A stretch of 64,000 bases of DNA from Brucella anthropi ATCC 49188 (GCF_000017405.1 NC_009668.1:956001-1020000), one strand, 5' to 3'; positions 16,407-26,457 are shown, counted from the stretch's first letter. A program made the numbers and translations. Notes: generated from the letters alone by a model not told the origin.

Positions 16407-17984
16407 ATGTATCGTAAATTTCTACTGACGGGTGTGTGTCTTCTGGCTCTGGCTGGCGCAGCTTCGGCTGAAGTCGTTCTCAATCGCGGCAACGACACTG
16501 ATCCGGCGACACTGGACCATCACCGCACCTCGACGGTGGCTGAAGGCAATGTCATGCGCGACTTGTATGACGGCCTGACTATTCAGAACGCAAACGGCGA
16601 AGCAGTTCCGGGCGTAGCCAAATCCTGGGATGTTTCCGAAGACGGTACGGTCTACACCTTCCATCTGCGCGATGACGCAAAATGGTCGAACGGCGATCCG
16701 GTCACGGCCGGTGATTTCCAGTTCACCTTCCGTCGCCTGATGGACCCGAAGACAGCCGCCGGGTACGCCAGCATGCTGTTCATCATCAAGAATGCCGAAG
16801 ATATTGCCGGTGGCAAGAAGCCGACTGACCAGCTCGGCGTTGAAGCCGTCGATGACCATACGCTCAAGGTCACGTTGAACGCCCCTGCTCCGTATTTCCT
16901 TGAGCTTCTGACCCACCAGACCGGCTTCCCGATGAACCAGAAAAGCGTCGAGGAAAATGGCGACAAGTTCACCACGCCCGGCAAGATGGTGACGAACGGC
17001 GCCTATATGCTGGAAAGCTTCACACCGAACGACAAGATCGTGATGAAGAAGAATCCGTATTACTATGAAGCGGATCAGGTGAAGATCGATACGGTCAACT
17101 GGATACCGTTCGAGGATCGCGCAAGCTGCATGCGCCGTTTTGAGGCGAAGGAAGTGCAGATTTGCTCCGACGTTCCGGCCGAGCAGATGGACTATGTGAA
17201 GAAGAACCTTTCCAAGGAATTCCGCATGGCGCCTTATCTCGGCGTCTATTATCTGCCGGTAAAGGGCAAGACCGCCGACAGCAAGCTGAAGGACCCACGC
17301 GTCCGTCAGGCGATTTCCATGGCCATCGACCGTGATTTCATTGCCGATCAGGTCTGGCAGGGCACCATGCTTCCGGGCTACTCGATGGTTCCTCCGGGCA
17401 TCGCCAATTATGTGAAGGATGCGCCAAAGCTCGACTATTCCGACGACATGCTGGAACGCGAAGACAAGGCCAAGGAACTGTTGAAGGAAGCTGGCGTCGA
17501 ACCGAACACGCTTTCGATCGAACTGCTTTATAACACTTCGGAAAACAACAAGAATACCATGGCCGCCATCGCCGATCAGCTCGGCAATATCGGCGTCAAG
17601 GCTTCACTGAACGAGACCGAAGGTGCGACCTACTTCAACTTCATGCGCGACGATGGCCCGTTCGATATCGCGCGTGCAGGCTGGATCGGTGACTATAACG
17701 ATCCGCAGAACTTCCTTTTCATCAGCCAGAGCAATGTGAGCTTCAACTATTCCAAGGTGAAGAACGCCGACTACGATGCGCTGATGGCAAAGGCGGAAAA
17801 AATTCTCGATCTCAACGAGCGCGCCAAGACGCTGGCTGAAGCTGAAAAGCTGAAGCTCGATGAGATGAGCAATATCCCGATCCTCTATTATTCGTCGCGC
17901 GCCCTTGTTTCGGACAAGATCGACGGTTGGAACGACAACCTCATGGACAGCCACAAGACGCGCTGGCTCTCGTTTAAACAATAA
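16407..17984 (+). CDS. Oligopeptide ABC transporter binding protein (OppA paralog 2)
   Basis: 525 residues from the ATG at 16407, chosen because AAGGAGG lies at ideal distance and the signal peptide (FLLTGVCLLALAGAASAE) starts there. SBP family 5 landmarks match paralogs 1 and 3. It binds peptides in the periplasm for delivery to the OppBC-DF complex. It is followed by a strong hairpin (17996-18023) and then a second, very similar binding-protein gene, so two alternative SBPs appear to feed one permease. Confidence 0.9.
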   Translation: MYRKFLLTGVCLLALAGAASAEVVLNRGNDTDPATLDHHRTSTVAEGNVMRDLYDGLTIQNANGEAVPGVAKSWDVSEDGTVYTFHLRDDAKWSNGDPVTAGDFQFTFRRLMDPKTAAGYASMLFIIKNAEDIAGGKKPTDQLGVEAVDDHTLKVTLNAPAPYFLELLTHQTGFPMNQKSVEENGDKFTTPGKMVTNGAYMLESFTPNDKIVMKKNPYYYEADQVKIDTVNWIPFEDRASCMRRFEAKEVQICSDVPAEQMDYVKKNLSKEFRMAPYLGVYYLPVKGKTADSKLKDPRVRQAISMAIDRDFIADQVWQGTMLPGYSMVPPGIANYVKDAPKLDYSDDMLEREDKAKELLKEAGVEPNTLSIELLYNTSENNKNTMAAIADQLGNIGVKASLNETEGATYFNFMRDDGPFDIARAGWIGDYNDPQNFLFISQSNVSFNYSKVKNADYDALMAKAEKILDLNERAKTLAEAEKLKLDEMSNIPILYYSSRALVSDKIDGWNDNLMDSHKTRWLSFKQ

Positions 17985-17995
17985 ATTTTCAGCTT

Positions 17996-18023
17996 GGGCT
18001 GCGCCTGTTGGCGCGGCCCTTTT
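17996..18023 (+). terminator. Hairpin/attenuating terminator after oppA paralog 2
   Basis: GGGCTGCGCC (17996-18005) pairs with GGCGCGGCCC (18010-18019), one G-U pair, followed by TTTT. It lies inside a probable operon, so it may terminate partly or protect the upstream mRNA. Confidence 0.7.
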
Positions 18024-18095
18024 CTCTTCCGGCAGTTCCGGAGGGCCCTCTTTTGTCGGGGCTAACATTTTTTAATAAGCATATGGGAGTTTTCA

Positions 18096-19673
18096 ATGGT
18101 TCGCGGATTCTTGATGACAGGCGTTTGCCTGATGGCGCTAGCCGGTGCCGCATCGGCAGAAACAGTGCTTAACCGGGGCAACGATACTGATCCCGCCACG
18201 CTGGACCAGCACCATACAACCACCGTTTCGGAAAACCGTGTTCTGCGCGACCTTTATGAAGGTTTGTTGGCGCAAAACGAGAAGGGCGAAGCCATTCCCG
18301 GAGCGGCTGCATCGTGGGATATTTCCGAAGACGGCCTCACCTACACATTCCATATGCGCGAAAATGCCAAGTGGTCGAACGGCGATCCCGTAACTGCTGG
18401 CGATTTCGAGTTTTCCTTCCGCCGCATCATGGACCCGAAGACGGCTGCCGGCTATGCCAGCGTCCTCTACGCCATTAAGAATGCCGAGGAAGTTGCCACC
18501 GGCAAGATGCCGGTCGATCAGCTTGGCGTGAAGGCGCTTGACGACAAGACGCTGCAAATCACTCTCAAGAACCCTGCCCCTTATTTCCTCGAACTTCTCA
18601 CTCATCAGACCGGTTTCCCGGTCAACAAAAAGGCTGTCGAGAAGTTCGGCGACAAGTTCACCCTGCCCGGCAACATGGTGACCAATGGCGCCTATACGCT
18701 TGTCAGCTTCACTCCCAATGACAAGATCTCCATGAAGAAGAACCCGAATTACTGGGATGCTTCCAATGTGAAGATCGATGCGGTGAACTGGATACCGTTC
18801 GAGGATCGCGCAAGCTGCATGCGCCGCTTCGAGGCGAAGGAAGTCGATATCTGTTCCGATGTTCCTGCCGAACAGATGGACTATGTGAAAAAGAACCTCG
18901 GCGGTCAGTTCCGCCTCGCTCCCTATCTTGGCATCTATTATGTCGACATCAAAGGCGAGCCATCGAGCAAGCTGCGCGATCCGCGCGTGCGCAAGGCCAT
19001 ATCGATGGCCGTCGATCGTGAGTTCCTCGCCAATGAAGTCTGGCGTGGCGTGATGCTGCCAGCCAGTTCCATGGTGCCGCCCGGCATTGCGAATTACGTC
19101 AAGGACGCGCCGAAGCTGGATTTCGCCGACGAAGATGTGCTGGACCGCGAAGATAAAGCCAAGGAATTGCTGCACGAAGCCGGTGTCCAACCGGGTGGCC
19201 TTTCCGTGACGCTGCGCTACAACACCTCGGAAAACCACAAGAATACCATGGCAGCGCTTGCCAACATGCTGGGCAATATCGGCATCAAGGCAACGCTCAA
19301 CGAAGTCGAAGGCGCCACCTTCTACAACTACCTTCAGGAAAAGGGGATGTTCGACATCACCCGTGATGGCTGGATCGGCGATTACAACGATCCGAATTCG
19401 TTCCTGGAGCTTTATACCACCGGCAATTACTTCAATTATGCCGAATGGTCGAACAAGGATTACGACGCGCTGATGGCGAAATCCGCAACCACGACCGATC
19501 TCGCCGAGCGCGCAAAAATCCTCGCTGAAGCAGAGAAGATACTGCTCGGGGACGGGGCCGTCGTGCCGCTGATGTATTATTCGTCCACCGCTCTCGTTGC
19601 CGACCGTGTTCAGGGTTACGAAGATAACCTCATGAATTCGCACGGCACACGCTGGTTATCGACAAAGAACTAA
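18096..19673 (+). CDS. Oligopeptide ABC transporter binding protein (OppA paralog 3)
   Basis: 525 residues with a signal peptide ending AGAASAE, SBP family 5. Very similar to paralog 2 throughout; a stretch of about 40 nucleotides encoding the NWIPFEDRASCMRRFEAKE region (near 18787 and 17098) is almost identical between them. This gene lies directly upstream of oppB, separated by a perfect 12-bp hairpin, as is usual where an SBP is made in excess over its permease. Confidence 0.9.
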   Translation: MVRGFLMTGVCLMALAGAASAETVLNRGNDTDPATLDQHHTTTVSENRVLRDLYEGLLAQNEKGEAIPGAAASWDISEDGLTYTFHMRENAKWSNGDPVTAGDFEFSFRRIMDPKTAAGYASVLYAIKNAEEVATGKMPVDQLGVKALDDKTLQITLKNPAPYFLELLTHQTGFPVNKKAVEKFGDKFTLPGNMVTNGAYTLVSFTPNDKISMKKNPNYWDASNVKIDAVNWIPFEDRASCMRRFEAKEVDICSDVPAEQMDYVKKNLGGQFRLAPYLGIYYVDIKGEPSSKLRDPRVRKAISMAVDREFLANEVWRGVMLPASSMVPPGIANYVKDAPKLDFADEDVLDREDKAKELLHEAGVQPGGLSVTLRYNTSENHKNTMAALANMLGNIGIKATLNEVEGATFYNYLQEKGMFDITRDGWIGDYNDPNSFLELYTTGNYFNYAEWSNKDYDALMAKSATTTDLAERAKILAEAEKILLGDGAVVPLMYYSSTALVADRVQGYEDNLMNSHGTRWLSTKN

Positions 19674-19702
19674 AAACAAAATGAAACACGCCCTTAGTGG
19701 GA

Positions 19703-19733
19703 TTTGCCGGATCGTTCAAAGCGATCCGGCAAA
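19703..19733 (+). promoter_or_regulatory. Perfect 12-bp stem-loop between oppA and oppB
   Basis: TTTGCCGGATCG (19703-19714) and CGATCCGGCAAA (19722-19733) form a perfect stem with a 7-nt loop and no following U-run. It ends just before the purine-rich ribosome-binding site of oppB (ATG at 19748). It is likely an RNA-stabilising or attenuating element that lowers permease expression. Confidence 0.65.
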
Positions 19734-19747
19734 GAAGGGAAAAGAAC

Positions 19748-20671
19748 ATGCTGGGCTATACGCTCCGACGATTGGGTAGTGCGATACCCACGATATTCAT
19801 CATCATCACGCTGACGTTCTTTCTGATCCGGCTTGCGCCCGGCGGACCTTTTGACCTTGAAAGGCCGATTGATCCACTGATCCTGGAGAACCTCAAGAAG
19901 GCCTATAATATGGATGCGCCGCTGTGGCAGCAGTATCTGATTTATCTGGGCAATCTTCTGCACGGCGATCTTGGACCGAGCTTCACGCGACGCGACTTCT
20001 CGGTGAACGATCTTTTCGCTTCCGGCCTGCCGGTTTCGATCATGCTCGGCACGCTCGGTCTGACGCTTGCAGCGATCATCGGAACATTCCTCGGCACGCT
20101 GGCGGCATTGAAGCAGAACTCAGCTGTCGACTATTTCGTCGTTGCGCTGGCTACATTCGGCATCACCACGCCCAACTTCGTCGTGGCCCCTCTCCTCAGC
20201 CTTCTGTTCGGCGTCATTCTCGGATGGGTTCCGGCGGGCGGCTGGTCTTCGGCCAATATAACCTACTGGATATTGCCGGTCCTGACGCTTGCATTGCCGC
20301 AGGTCGGCGTCATTGCGCGTCTCGTGCGTGGCGCGACGATTGAGGCATTGCGCGCCAATCACGTGCGCACCGCGCGCGCCTATGGCCTGCCGTCACGGGT
20401 GGTTGTGGGTGTGCATGCCTTGCGTGCCGCCATGCTCCCCGCCGTATCCTATCTCGGCCCGACGGCTGCAGCCCTGCTCACAGGTTCGGTCGTGGTCGAG
20501 ACGATCTTCGGCATTCCCGGCATCGGTCGTTACTTCGTGCAGGGCGCGCTTAGCCGCGATTACACCCTCGTCATGGGAACCGTTGTTGTCATTTCGGTCT
20601 TCGTCGTGGTGTTCAACCTGATCGTCGATCTTCTTTATGCATGGCTTGATCCGAGGGTTCGCTATGACTGA
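19748..20671 (+). CDS. oppB: Oligopeptide ABC transporter permease OppB
   Basis: 307 residues from the ATG at 19748 (purine-rich RBS GAAGGGAAAAG). Begins LGYTLRRLGSAIPTIFIIITLTFFLIRLAPGGPF, the usual first helix and PGGP turn of OppB. About six helices are seen, and the EAA loop is VRTARAYGLPSRVVVG. Its stop overlaps the oppC start (8 bp), indicating coupled translation. Confidence 0.9.
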   Translation: MLGYTLRRLGSAIPTIFIIITLTFFLIRLAPGGPFDLERPIDPLILENLKKAYNMDAPLWQQYLIYLGNLLHGDLGPSFTRRDFSVNDLFASGLPVSIMLGTLGLTLAAIIGTFLGTLAALKQNSAVDYFVVALATFGITTPNFVVAPLLSLLFGVILGWVPAGGWSSANITYWILPVLTLALPQVGVIARLVRGATIEALRANHVRTARAYGLPSRVVVGVHALRAAMLPAVSYLGPTAAALLTGSVVVETIFGIPGIGRYFVQGALSRDYTLVMGTVVVISVFVVVFNLIVDLLYAWLDPRVRYD

Positions 20672-21797
20672 TCTTACTGTACCGACGGAAACAGCCCGGC
20701 TGGAAGTTCCAAGCCGCTCGCTCTGGCAGGACGCATGGTTGCGCCTGCGCAAGAACAAGGCTGCCGTGGCAAGCGCTATCGTCCTTCTTCTGATGGCTTT
20801 TCTGGGCATTTTCGGCCCGATGCTGAGCCCGCACCCCTATGATAAGATTTATCCGCAGTTCGTGCGTGTGGCACCGAGCCTCGAAGCCTATCCGCGTGAA
20901 GATACAATCATGCCTGGTCTTGAACGCGAACTTGCCCGGGCGCGGCTGAAAGCTGCCGGCGAGCCGGAACTGAACGGCAACAATGTCGTTGTCGACTTCA
21001 CCGCACAGCGTCCGACGGACGAGCGTGTGCTGCGTTATTTCCAGCGCTCCGACCTGTTCAGCAATCCGAAAATCGAGATCGCTACTGACGGGCTGTCGGG
21101 CAAGCTGACCCTCGACGTGGCGCGCAATTATTTCCTGCTCGGCACCGATAATCTGGGCCGCGATCTGATGACGCGCATCTTCATCGGTGTGCGCATGTCG
21201 CTTGCCATCGGCCTGCTTGCCTCGGCGATGGCACTGGTTCTGGGCGTGTCCTATGGCGCTGTCTCCGGTTATCTCGGCGGGCGCATCGATAATGTGATGA
21301 TGCGGCTCGTGGATATTCTCTATTCGCTGCCCTTCATCTTCTTTGTGATATTGATGCTCGTCTTCTTCGGGCGATCCATTTTCATCATCTTCATCGCCAT
21401 CGGCGCGACGGAATGGCTGGATATGGCGCGCATCGTGCGCGGACAGACATTGAGCCTCAAACGTCAGGAATTTGTGCAGGCTGCGGAAGCGTTAGGCGCG
21501 ACACGGCGCGGTGTCATCACGCGCCACATCATTCCGAATGCGCTCGGCCCGGTCATCGTTTTCGTGACGTTGCTGGTGCCGAAGGCAATCCTGCTCGAAA
21601 GTCTCCTCTCCTTCCTCGGTCTCGGTGTTCAGGACCCCCTCACCTCTCTGGGGCTGCTGATTTCCGAAGGTGCCCAGAACATGCGCGGCGCAAGCTGGCA
21701 ATTGATCTGGCCTGCCGCAACACTGACCATCATCCTGTTTGCGCTGAACTTCCTTGGCGATGGCCTGCGCGACAGCCTTGACCCGAAGGATCGCTGA
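20664..21797 (+). CDS. oppC: Oligopeptide ABC transporter permease OppC, with extended periplasmic segment
   Basis: 377 residues from the ATG at 20664. The cytoplasmic N-terminus ([16 protein letters not shown]) and first helix are typical of OppC. A segment of about 100 residues then separates helix 1 from the conserved [15 protein letters not shown] motif, longer than the corresponding part of E. coli OppC (about 300 residues in total). The later EAA loop is [15 protein letters not shown]. It ends one base before the ATG of the fused ATPase gene. Confidence 0.88.
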   Translation: MTDLTVPTETARLEVPSRSLWQDAWLRLRKNKAAVASAIVLLLMAFLGIFGPMLSPHPYDKIYPQFVRVAPSLEAYPREDTIMPGLERELARARLKAAGEPELNGNNVVVDFTAQRPTDERVLRYFQRSDLFSNPKIEIATDGLSGKLTLDVARNYFLLGTDNLGRDLMTRIFIGVRMSLAIGLLASAMALVLGVSYGAVSGYLGGRIDNVMMRLVDILYSLPFIFFVILMLVFFGRSIFIIFIAIGATEWLDMARIVRGQTLSLKRQEFVQAAEALGATRRGVITRHIIPNALGPVIVFVTLLVPKAILLESLLSFLGLGVQDPLTSLGLLISEGAQNMRGASWQLIWPAATLTIILFALNFLGDGLRDSLDPKDR

Positions 21798-21798
21798 G

Positions 21799-23403
21799 AT
21801 GACGAGTGAAAACATTCTGAGCGTGCGCGACCTGAAGGTCACATTCGACACGCATGACGGTCCGGTAGAGGCAGTGCGCGGCATCAATCTTGATGTCAAA
21901 GCTGGTGAAACCATCGCCATTGTCGGCGAGTCCGGCTCCGGTAAAAGTCAGACCACCATGGCAATGATGGGCCTTCTGGCCCAGAACGGCAAGGCAACCG
22001 GCCAGGCGCTCTATCGCGGTCAGGATCTGATCGGCATGTCCGAAAAGAAGCTGAACAATATCCGCGGCGCAAAGATCACCATGATCTTTCAGGAGCCGAT
22101 GACGTCGCTCGATCCGCTTTACCGCATCGGCGACCAGCTTGCCGAGCCGCTTCGCTATCATCGCGGCATGAACAAGAAGCAGGCGCGCCCGCGTATTCTT
22201 GAACTGCTCAAGCTGGTTGGCATTCCGGAGCCTGAGCGCCGCATCGACAGCTATCCCTATGAGCTGTCGGGCGGGCAGCGTCAGCGTGTCATGATCGCCA
22301 TGGCGCTCGCCAACGAGCCGGATATCCTGATTGCGGACGAACCGACGACCGCGCTGGATGTCACCATTCAGGCGCAGATTCTCGATCTTCTGGCCGATCT
22401 GCAGAAGCGGCTGGGCATGGCGGTGGTCTTCATCACGCATGATCTCGGCATCGTGCGGCGCTTTGCCGACCGGGTCTATGTGATGCGTTCGGGCGAAGTG
22501 GTTGAAACCAACGAAACGGAAAAGCTCTTCACCGCACCGGAGCATCCCTATACGAAGATGCTGCTCGACGCGGAGCCAGAAGGCGAAAAGGCCCCTCCCC
22601 GTGACGACGCGCCGGTGCTTGTTCGCGCCGACAATGTGAAGGTCAATTTTCTTATCAGCAAACCATGGCTCGGCGCTGCGAACTATCTCACCGCCGTCAA
22701 CAATGTCTCGCTGACATTGAAAGAAGGCCAGACCATCGGCATCGTGGGTGAATCCGGTTCCGGCAAGTCCACGCTCGGTCGCGCTATTCTGCGTCTTCTC
22801 CCATCAGAAGGCCGCATCGCTTATCTCGGCAAGGAATTGCCGACGGAATCGCAGGCGATGCGTCCGAAACGCCGCGAATTGCAGCTCGTTTTTCAGGATC
22901 CTTTCGGCTCGCTCAGCCCGCGCATGACGGTGGGACGCATCATCACCGAAGGGCTTCTGATCCACGAACCGAACCTTTCGGCGAAAGAGCGTGATCGTCG
23001 CGCGCAGGAGGCCCTGCGGGAAGTCGGCATGGACCCGGCCATGCGTAATCGCTATCCGCACGAATTTTCCGGCGGCCAGCGCCAGCGCATCGCCATTGCG
23101 CGCACGATGATCCTGAAACCGCGCGTGATCGTGCTCGATGAGCCGACAAGCGCACTCGATCGTTCGGTGCAGAAGCAGATCGTCGCCCTGTTGCGCGACC
23201 TGCAGAAAGACCACGGCTTGTCCTATCTCTTCATCAGCCACGACATGGCGGTCGTGCGGGCCGTTTCGGACTATGTGATTGTGATGAAGAACGGAAAGAT
23301 TGTCGAACAGGGCGATACCGAACAGGTCTTCGATCACCCGCGCGAAGATTATACCAAGGCTCTGATGGCGGCGGCGCTCAGCGAAGAGCGCTTCGGTACG
23401 TGA
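21799..23403 (+). CDS. Fused oligopeptide ABC ATPase (OppD-OppF in one chain)
   Basis: 534 residues from the ATG at 21799. Two complete nucleotide-binding domains are present. The first has [18 protein letters not shown] and [11 protein letters not shown]. The second has [17 protein letters not shown] and [10 protein letters not shown]. Both Walker, signature and H-loop motifs look intact, so both sites should be competent. It replaces separate oppD and oppF genes. Last gene of the operon, followed at once by a strong terminator. Confidence 0.92.
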   Translation: MTSENILSVRDLKVTFDTHDGPVEAVRGINLDVKAGETIAIVGESGSGKSQTTMAMMGLLAQNGKATGQALYRGQDLIGMSEKKLNNIRGAKITMIFQEPMTSLDPLYRIGDQLAEPLRYHRGMNKKQARPRILELLKLVGIPEPERRIDSYPYELSGGQRQRVMIAMALANEPDILIADEPTTALDVTIQAQILDLLADLQKRLGMAVVFITHDLGIVRRFADRVYVMRSGEVVETNETEKLFTAPEHPYTKMLLDAEPEGEKAPPRDDAPVLVRADNVKVNFLISKPWLGAANYLTAVNNVSLTLKEGQTIGIVGESGSGKSTLGRAILRLLPSEGRIAYLGKELPTESQAMRPKRRELQLVFQDPFGSLSPRMTVGRIITEGLLIHEPNLSAKERDRRAQEALREVGMDPAMRNRYPHEFSGGQRQRIAIARTMILKPRVIVLDEPTSALDRSVQKQIVALLRDLQKDHGLSYLFISHDMAVVRAVSDYVIVMKNGKIVEQGDTEQVFDHPREDYTKALMAAALSEERFGT

Positions 23404-23425
23404 TGTAATGACGGAATGAAAAGCG

Positions 23426-23455
23426 AAAAGGGCCCGATTTCAGGCCCTTTTCATT
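23426..23455. terminator. Bidirectional terminator, opp operon / diguanylate cyclase
   Basis: AAAAGGGCC (23426-23434) and GGCCCTTTT (23443-23451) form a perfect 9-bp stem with an 8-nt loop, A-run on one side and T-run on the other. It lies between convergent genes. Confidence 0.85.
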
Positions 23456-23465
23456 TGAAAGAAGC

Positions 23466-24611
23466 TCAAGCGACGCTGTGCAGTTCGGTGCAGACCTTGT
23501 TGCGGCCCAGATGCTTGGCACGATAGAGCGCCGCATCTGCCCTGCGGAAGACCGTTTGGAAATCTTCGTTACCCGGCATGCAGAAAGCGATGCCTGCGCT
23601 GGTCGTCGTTGAGAAATCTCCAGCCGAAGCCTCGAACACGATCGCCGAAAAGGCTTTCCGGATCGTGTCGGCCAAGGCAAGAACATCGCTATTATGTTTC
23701 TGCCTCAGGATCAGAACGAACTCCTCACCGCCGATGCGGGAGATGAGGGCCGCGCCTTTGACATGGCTACGCAGAACGCCGGAGAACGTGTACAGCACTT
23801 CATCCCCGACGATGTGGCCATGCGTATCATTGATGGATTTAAAAGCATCAAGGTCGAAGATCACGACTGAATCCCCGAGCTGCAGTTCATTATCGTCCAG
23901 CACGTCATAAAGCGCGCGCCGGTTCAGCAATCCGGTCAGGCTGTCGGTACGCGCCTCGTTGGCATGACGACGCGCAATGCGCGACTGGGTGAAATTCAGC
24001 GACAGCGCGCCAATACCCGTAATGCCTATGATGGCGGTGATGGCATTGATATCTTCGGCCCAATTGCTTGGGATCGTAGTCATGACCCACTGTTGTTGAT
24101 GCAGGATGAAAGCGCCGCACAGAAAGAATGAAATCGCTGTCAGGGTATAAAGAACGATCATGCCAATGACCGGGACCGGCGCTTCCCGATAGACATGGAA
24201 ATATTCTTTCGCCGTCAGCAGGAGCAACAGGGCCGAAGTCAGGTTGAAGATCGCCGTGCCGGTGCCCGTCTGCCCGGCCAGAATAGGCAGCGTGGTTGCG
24301 CATATGACGGCAATCGCCAGAACGACCAGAAAGCTCCGTTGTATCGGACGTCCGGAAATCTGCCGTGACCCGACAATCAGGAAGATGAAACCGACGCTCT
24401 CCAGAGCGAAGGCGACAATGGAGGCCGTAGCCAGCGGCAAAGGCCCCGCATAGTAAAGTACTGCCCCCGTGCCGAGCAGGATCATGCCAAGGCAGCCCCA
24501 GAGCAGAAATTTGTCACGCGAGTTCTGATACCAGACGCTGAGAATCGTCAGCCCTACTGCCAGAGAGCAGATACCTGTCGCAAAAAACAAAGTGTTCTGG
24601 TCGAGTCCCAA
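23466..24611 (-). CDS. Membrane-bound diguanylate cyclase (GGDEF)
   Basis: 381 residues from a TTG at 24611, preceded by GGGGGAA at good distance. The frame is open to 24692, but no better ATG is supported. The N-terminal half has about six hydrophobic helices and acts as a membrane sensor. The GGDEF domain carries FDLDAFKSINDTHGH and the active-site IGGEEF. The inhibitory RxxD site five residues upstream is absent (SHVKGAALISRIGG). It should make c-di-GMP at the inner membrane. The signal sensed is unknown. Confidence 0.85.
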   Translation of the reverse strand: MGLDQNTLFFATGICSLAVGLTILSVWYQNSRDKFLLWGCLGMILLGTGAVLYYAGPLPLATASIVAFALESVGFIFLIVGSRQISGRPIQRSFLVVLAIAVICATTLPILAGQTGTGTAIFNLTSALLLLLTAKEYFHVYREAPVPVIGMIVLYTLTAISFFLCGAFILHQQQWVMTTIPSNWAEDINAITAIIGITGIGALSLNFTQSRIARRHANEARTDSLTGLLNRRALYDVLDDNELQLGDSVVIFDLDAFKSINDTHGHIVGDEVLYTFSGVLRSHVKGAALISRIGGEEFVLILRQKHNSDVLALADTIRKAFSAIVFEASAGDFSTTTSAGIAFCMPGNEDFQTVFRRADAALYRAKHLGRNKVCTELHSVA

Positions 24612-24780
24612 AGCTGCACTTCCCCCGCTGCATAGCCAAGTGTAGTTCAGCTCTTGATAATAAGCGATAAGCAATATGTTTAAATCGATCAACCATCGGT
24701 CGACATGATGCCATATCTATACAGAACAGATGAGCTATGGTTAATAATCGCCATACATGGCTTTGGTAAAAGAGGTCGAG

Positions 24781-25293
24781 ATGTTGAAAATTGCATTGCT
24801 GGCAGGCAGCCTGACACTTCTTGCAGCACCATCGTCTTTCGCCGACGAACAGACAATCGAAGGCGTGGGCCTCGGCAGGGAAATCACCTGCACCTCCGGC
24901 GATGTCGGGATTTACGGTGCGGAAAATAACGTCAAGCTCAAGGGAGAATGCGGCCATGTCACCATACATGGCGTTTCTCATACAGTGACGTTCGAAAACG
25001 CCCGGAAGCTTTCGGTATCCGGCACGGACAACACGGTTTCGGGCGGAGCAACGCAAAATCTGATCGTTGAAGTGTCGAACAATCAGGTAACCGCCACCTT
25101 GAAGAAAGGAACGGATCCTTCAATTCTGGAGGTTTCCGGCGCGGAGAATATCGTCAACGTGAAGGTCGATGGGCCTTCGCAGTTCGATGTCAGCGGCGCG
25201 AACCATCAGGTGACCTGGTCGCTTGCAGGCGGTTCCGCCGAACCGACGATCTCGATCTCCGGCGCCGATAACGATGTAACCAAGGCTGAATGA
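24781..25293 (+). CDS. Secreted DUF3060-family protein
   Basis: 170 residues from the ATG at 24781 (AAAGAGG RBS). A signal peptide ending SSFADE is followed by repeated short units of the type SGADNxV (YGAENNVKL, SGTDNTVSG, SGAENIVNV, SGANHQVTW, SGADNDVTK). About five repeats suggest a small beta-solenoid or beta-helix. DUF3060 proteins are exported and of unknown function. It stands alone between a divergent diguanylate cyclase and a convergent alcohol dehydrogenase. Confidence 0.8.
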   Translation: MLKIALLAGSLTLLAAPSSFADEQTIEGVGLGREITCTSGDVGIYGAENNVKLKGECGHVTIHGVSHTVTFENARKLSVSGTDNTVSGGATQNLIVEVSNNQVTATLKKGTDPSILEVSGAENIVNVKVDGPSQFDVSGANHQVTWSLAGGSAEPTISISGADNDVTKAE

Positions 25294-25298
25294 AAATG

Positions 25299-25333
25299 AT
25301 CTGCGCGGCACCGTGGTCTGGCGCCGCGCAGAT
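25299..25333. terminator. Bidirectional hairpin after the DUF3060 gene
   Basis: ATCTGCGCGGC (25299-25309) and GCCGCGCAGAT (25323-25333) form a perfect 11-bp stem with a 13-nt loop between convergent genes. No long T-run is present. Confidence 0.65.
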
Positions 25334-25341
25334 TATCGATT

Positions 25342-26388
25342 TCAGGCTGCCAGCGAAGCCATATCGATGACAAAGCGGTAGCGTACGTCGCTCTTCAGAA
25401 CGCGTTCATAGGCTTCGTTGATCTCCTGAATGTTGATCTTCTCGATTTCCGAAACGATGTTGTGCTGGCCGCAGAAGTCCAGCATTTCCTGCGTTTCCTT
25501 GATCGACCCGATCATCGATCCTGCAAGCGACTTGCGGCCGGGAATGAGCGAAAACGCATGCACCGGCACCATGTCTTCGGGAACGCCAACGACAACCATC
25601 GTTCCGTTTACCTTAAGCAGGCCAAGATAGGCATTCCAGTCGATAGCGACGCCAACCGTGCAGATGATGAGATCGAACGATCCCGCCAGTTTCTCGAAAG
25701 TGGTTGCGTCGCTAGTCGCATAATATTCATGGGCGCCGAGCTTGAGGCCATCTTCCTTCTTGGAAAGTGACTGGCTTAGAACCGTAACATGCGCGCCCAT
25801 GGCATTGGCGAGCTTGACGCCCATGTGTCCGAGTCCACCCATGCCGACAATCGCCACACGCTTGCCGGGACCTGCATTCCAGTGACGCAACGGCGAGTAG
25901 AGGGTGATGCCTGCACAGAGCAGCGGTGCTGCCGCATCGAGCGGGAGATTATCCGGGATCGAAAGGACATAGCCCTCCTTGACCACGATATGATCGGAAT
26001 ATCCGCCCTGCGTCCGCGCCTTTCCCTCCGCATCGGGGGTGTTATAGGTCTGGATGAGGCCCGGAAGATACTGCTCATTGTCGACATCACGGCTGGCGCA
26101 GCCGACACAGGAATCCACGAAGCAGCCGACGCCTACCTTGTCGCCGACCTTGAACTTGGTGACGGCATTGCCGACGGCAGTAACGACACCTGCGATCTCA
26201 TGTCCCGGAACGATGGGATAAACTGCATTCTTCCATTCGTTGCGGACGGTATGGATGTCGGAATGGCAAACGCCGCAATACTGGATCGAGATGACCACGT
26301 CATCCGCGTTGGGCTCGCGCCGCTCAAAAGTGAACGGAACCAGCGGCTCATCCGCATCCGTAGCAGCGTAACCTCTTGCTATGGCCAT
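25342..26388 (-). CDS. NAD(P)-dependent alcohol dehydrogenase (YahK/CAD-like)
   Basis: 348 residues from the ATG at 26388 (GGAG seven bases upstream); an ATG at 26400 contains that RBS and is less likely. It is an MDR zinc enzyme: [11 protein letters not shown] supplies the catalytic Cys, PGHEIAG the His-Glu pair, and the cofactor turn is GMGGLGHMG. In the structural-zinc region only CVGCASRD is visible, as is usual for YahK-type aldehyde reductases. It diverges from an AraC-family regulator gene with paired direct repeats in the shared promoter region. Confidence 0.88.
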   Translation of the reverse strand: MAIARGYAATDADEPLVPFTFERREPNADDVVISIQYCGVCHSDIHTVRNEWKNAVYPIVPGHEIAGVVTAVGNAVTKFKVGDKVGVGCFVDSCVGCASRDVDNEQYLPGLIQTYNTPDAEGKARTQGGYSDHIVVKEGYVLSIPDNLPLDAAAPLLCAGITLYSPLRHWNAGPGKRVAIVGMGGLGHMGVKLANAMGAHVTVLSQSLSKKEDGLKLGAHEYYATSDATTFEKLAGSFDLIICTVGVAIDWNAYLGLLKVNGTMVVVGVPEDMVPVHAFSLIPGRKSLAGSMIGSIKETQEMLDFCGQHNIVSEIEKINIQEINEAYERVLKSDVRYRFVIDMASLAA

Positions 26389-26457
26389 GATAGACTCCAT
26401 TTATTGGATTGGGGAAGCAGGCAGAATATGCCGGAAGCAAGGGCAGAAGCGGTAGAC

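Noticed and set aside
18138..19643. A 501-codon open frame on the opposite strand of oppA paralog 3
   Set aside because: It mirrors a real, well-recognised gene in GC-rich DNA; long antisense frames are common there and it has no RBS or family resemblance.
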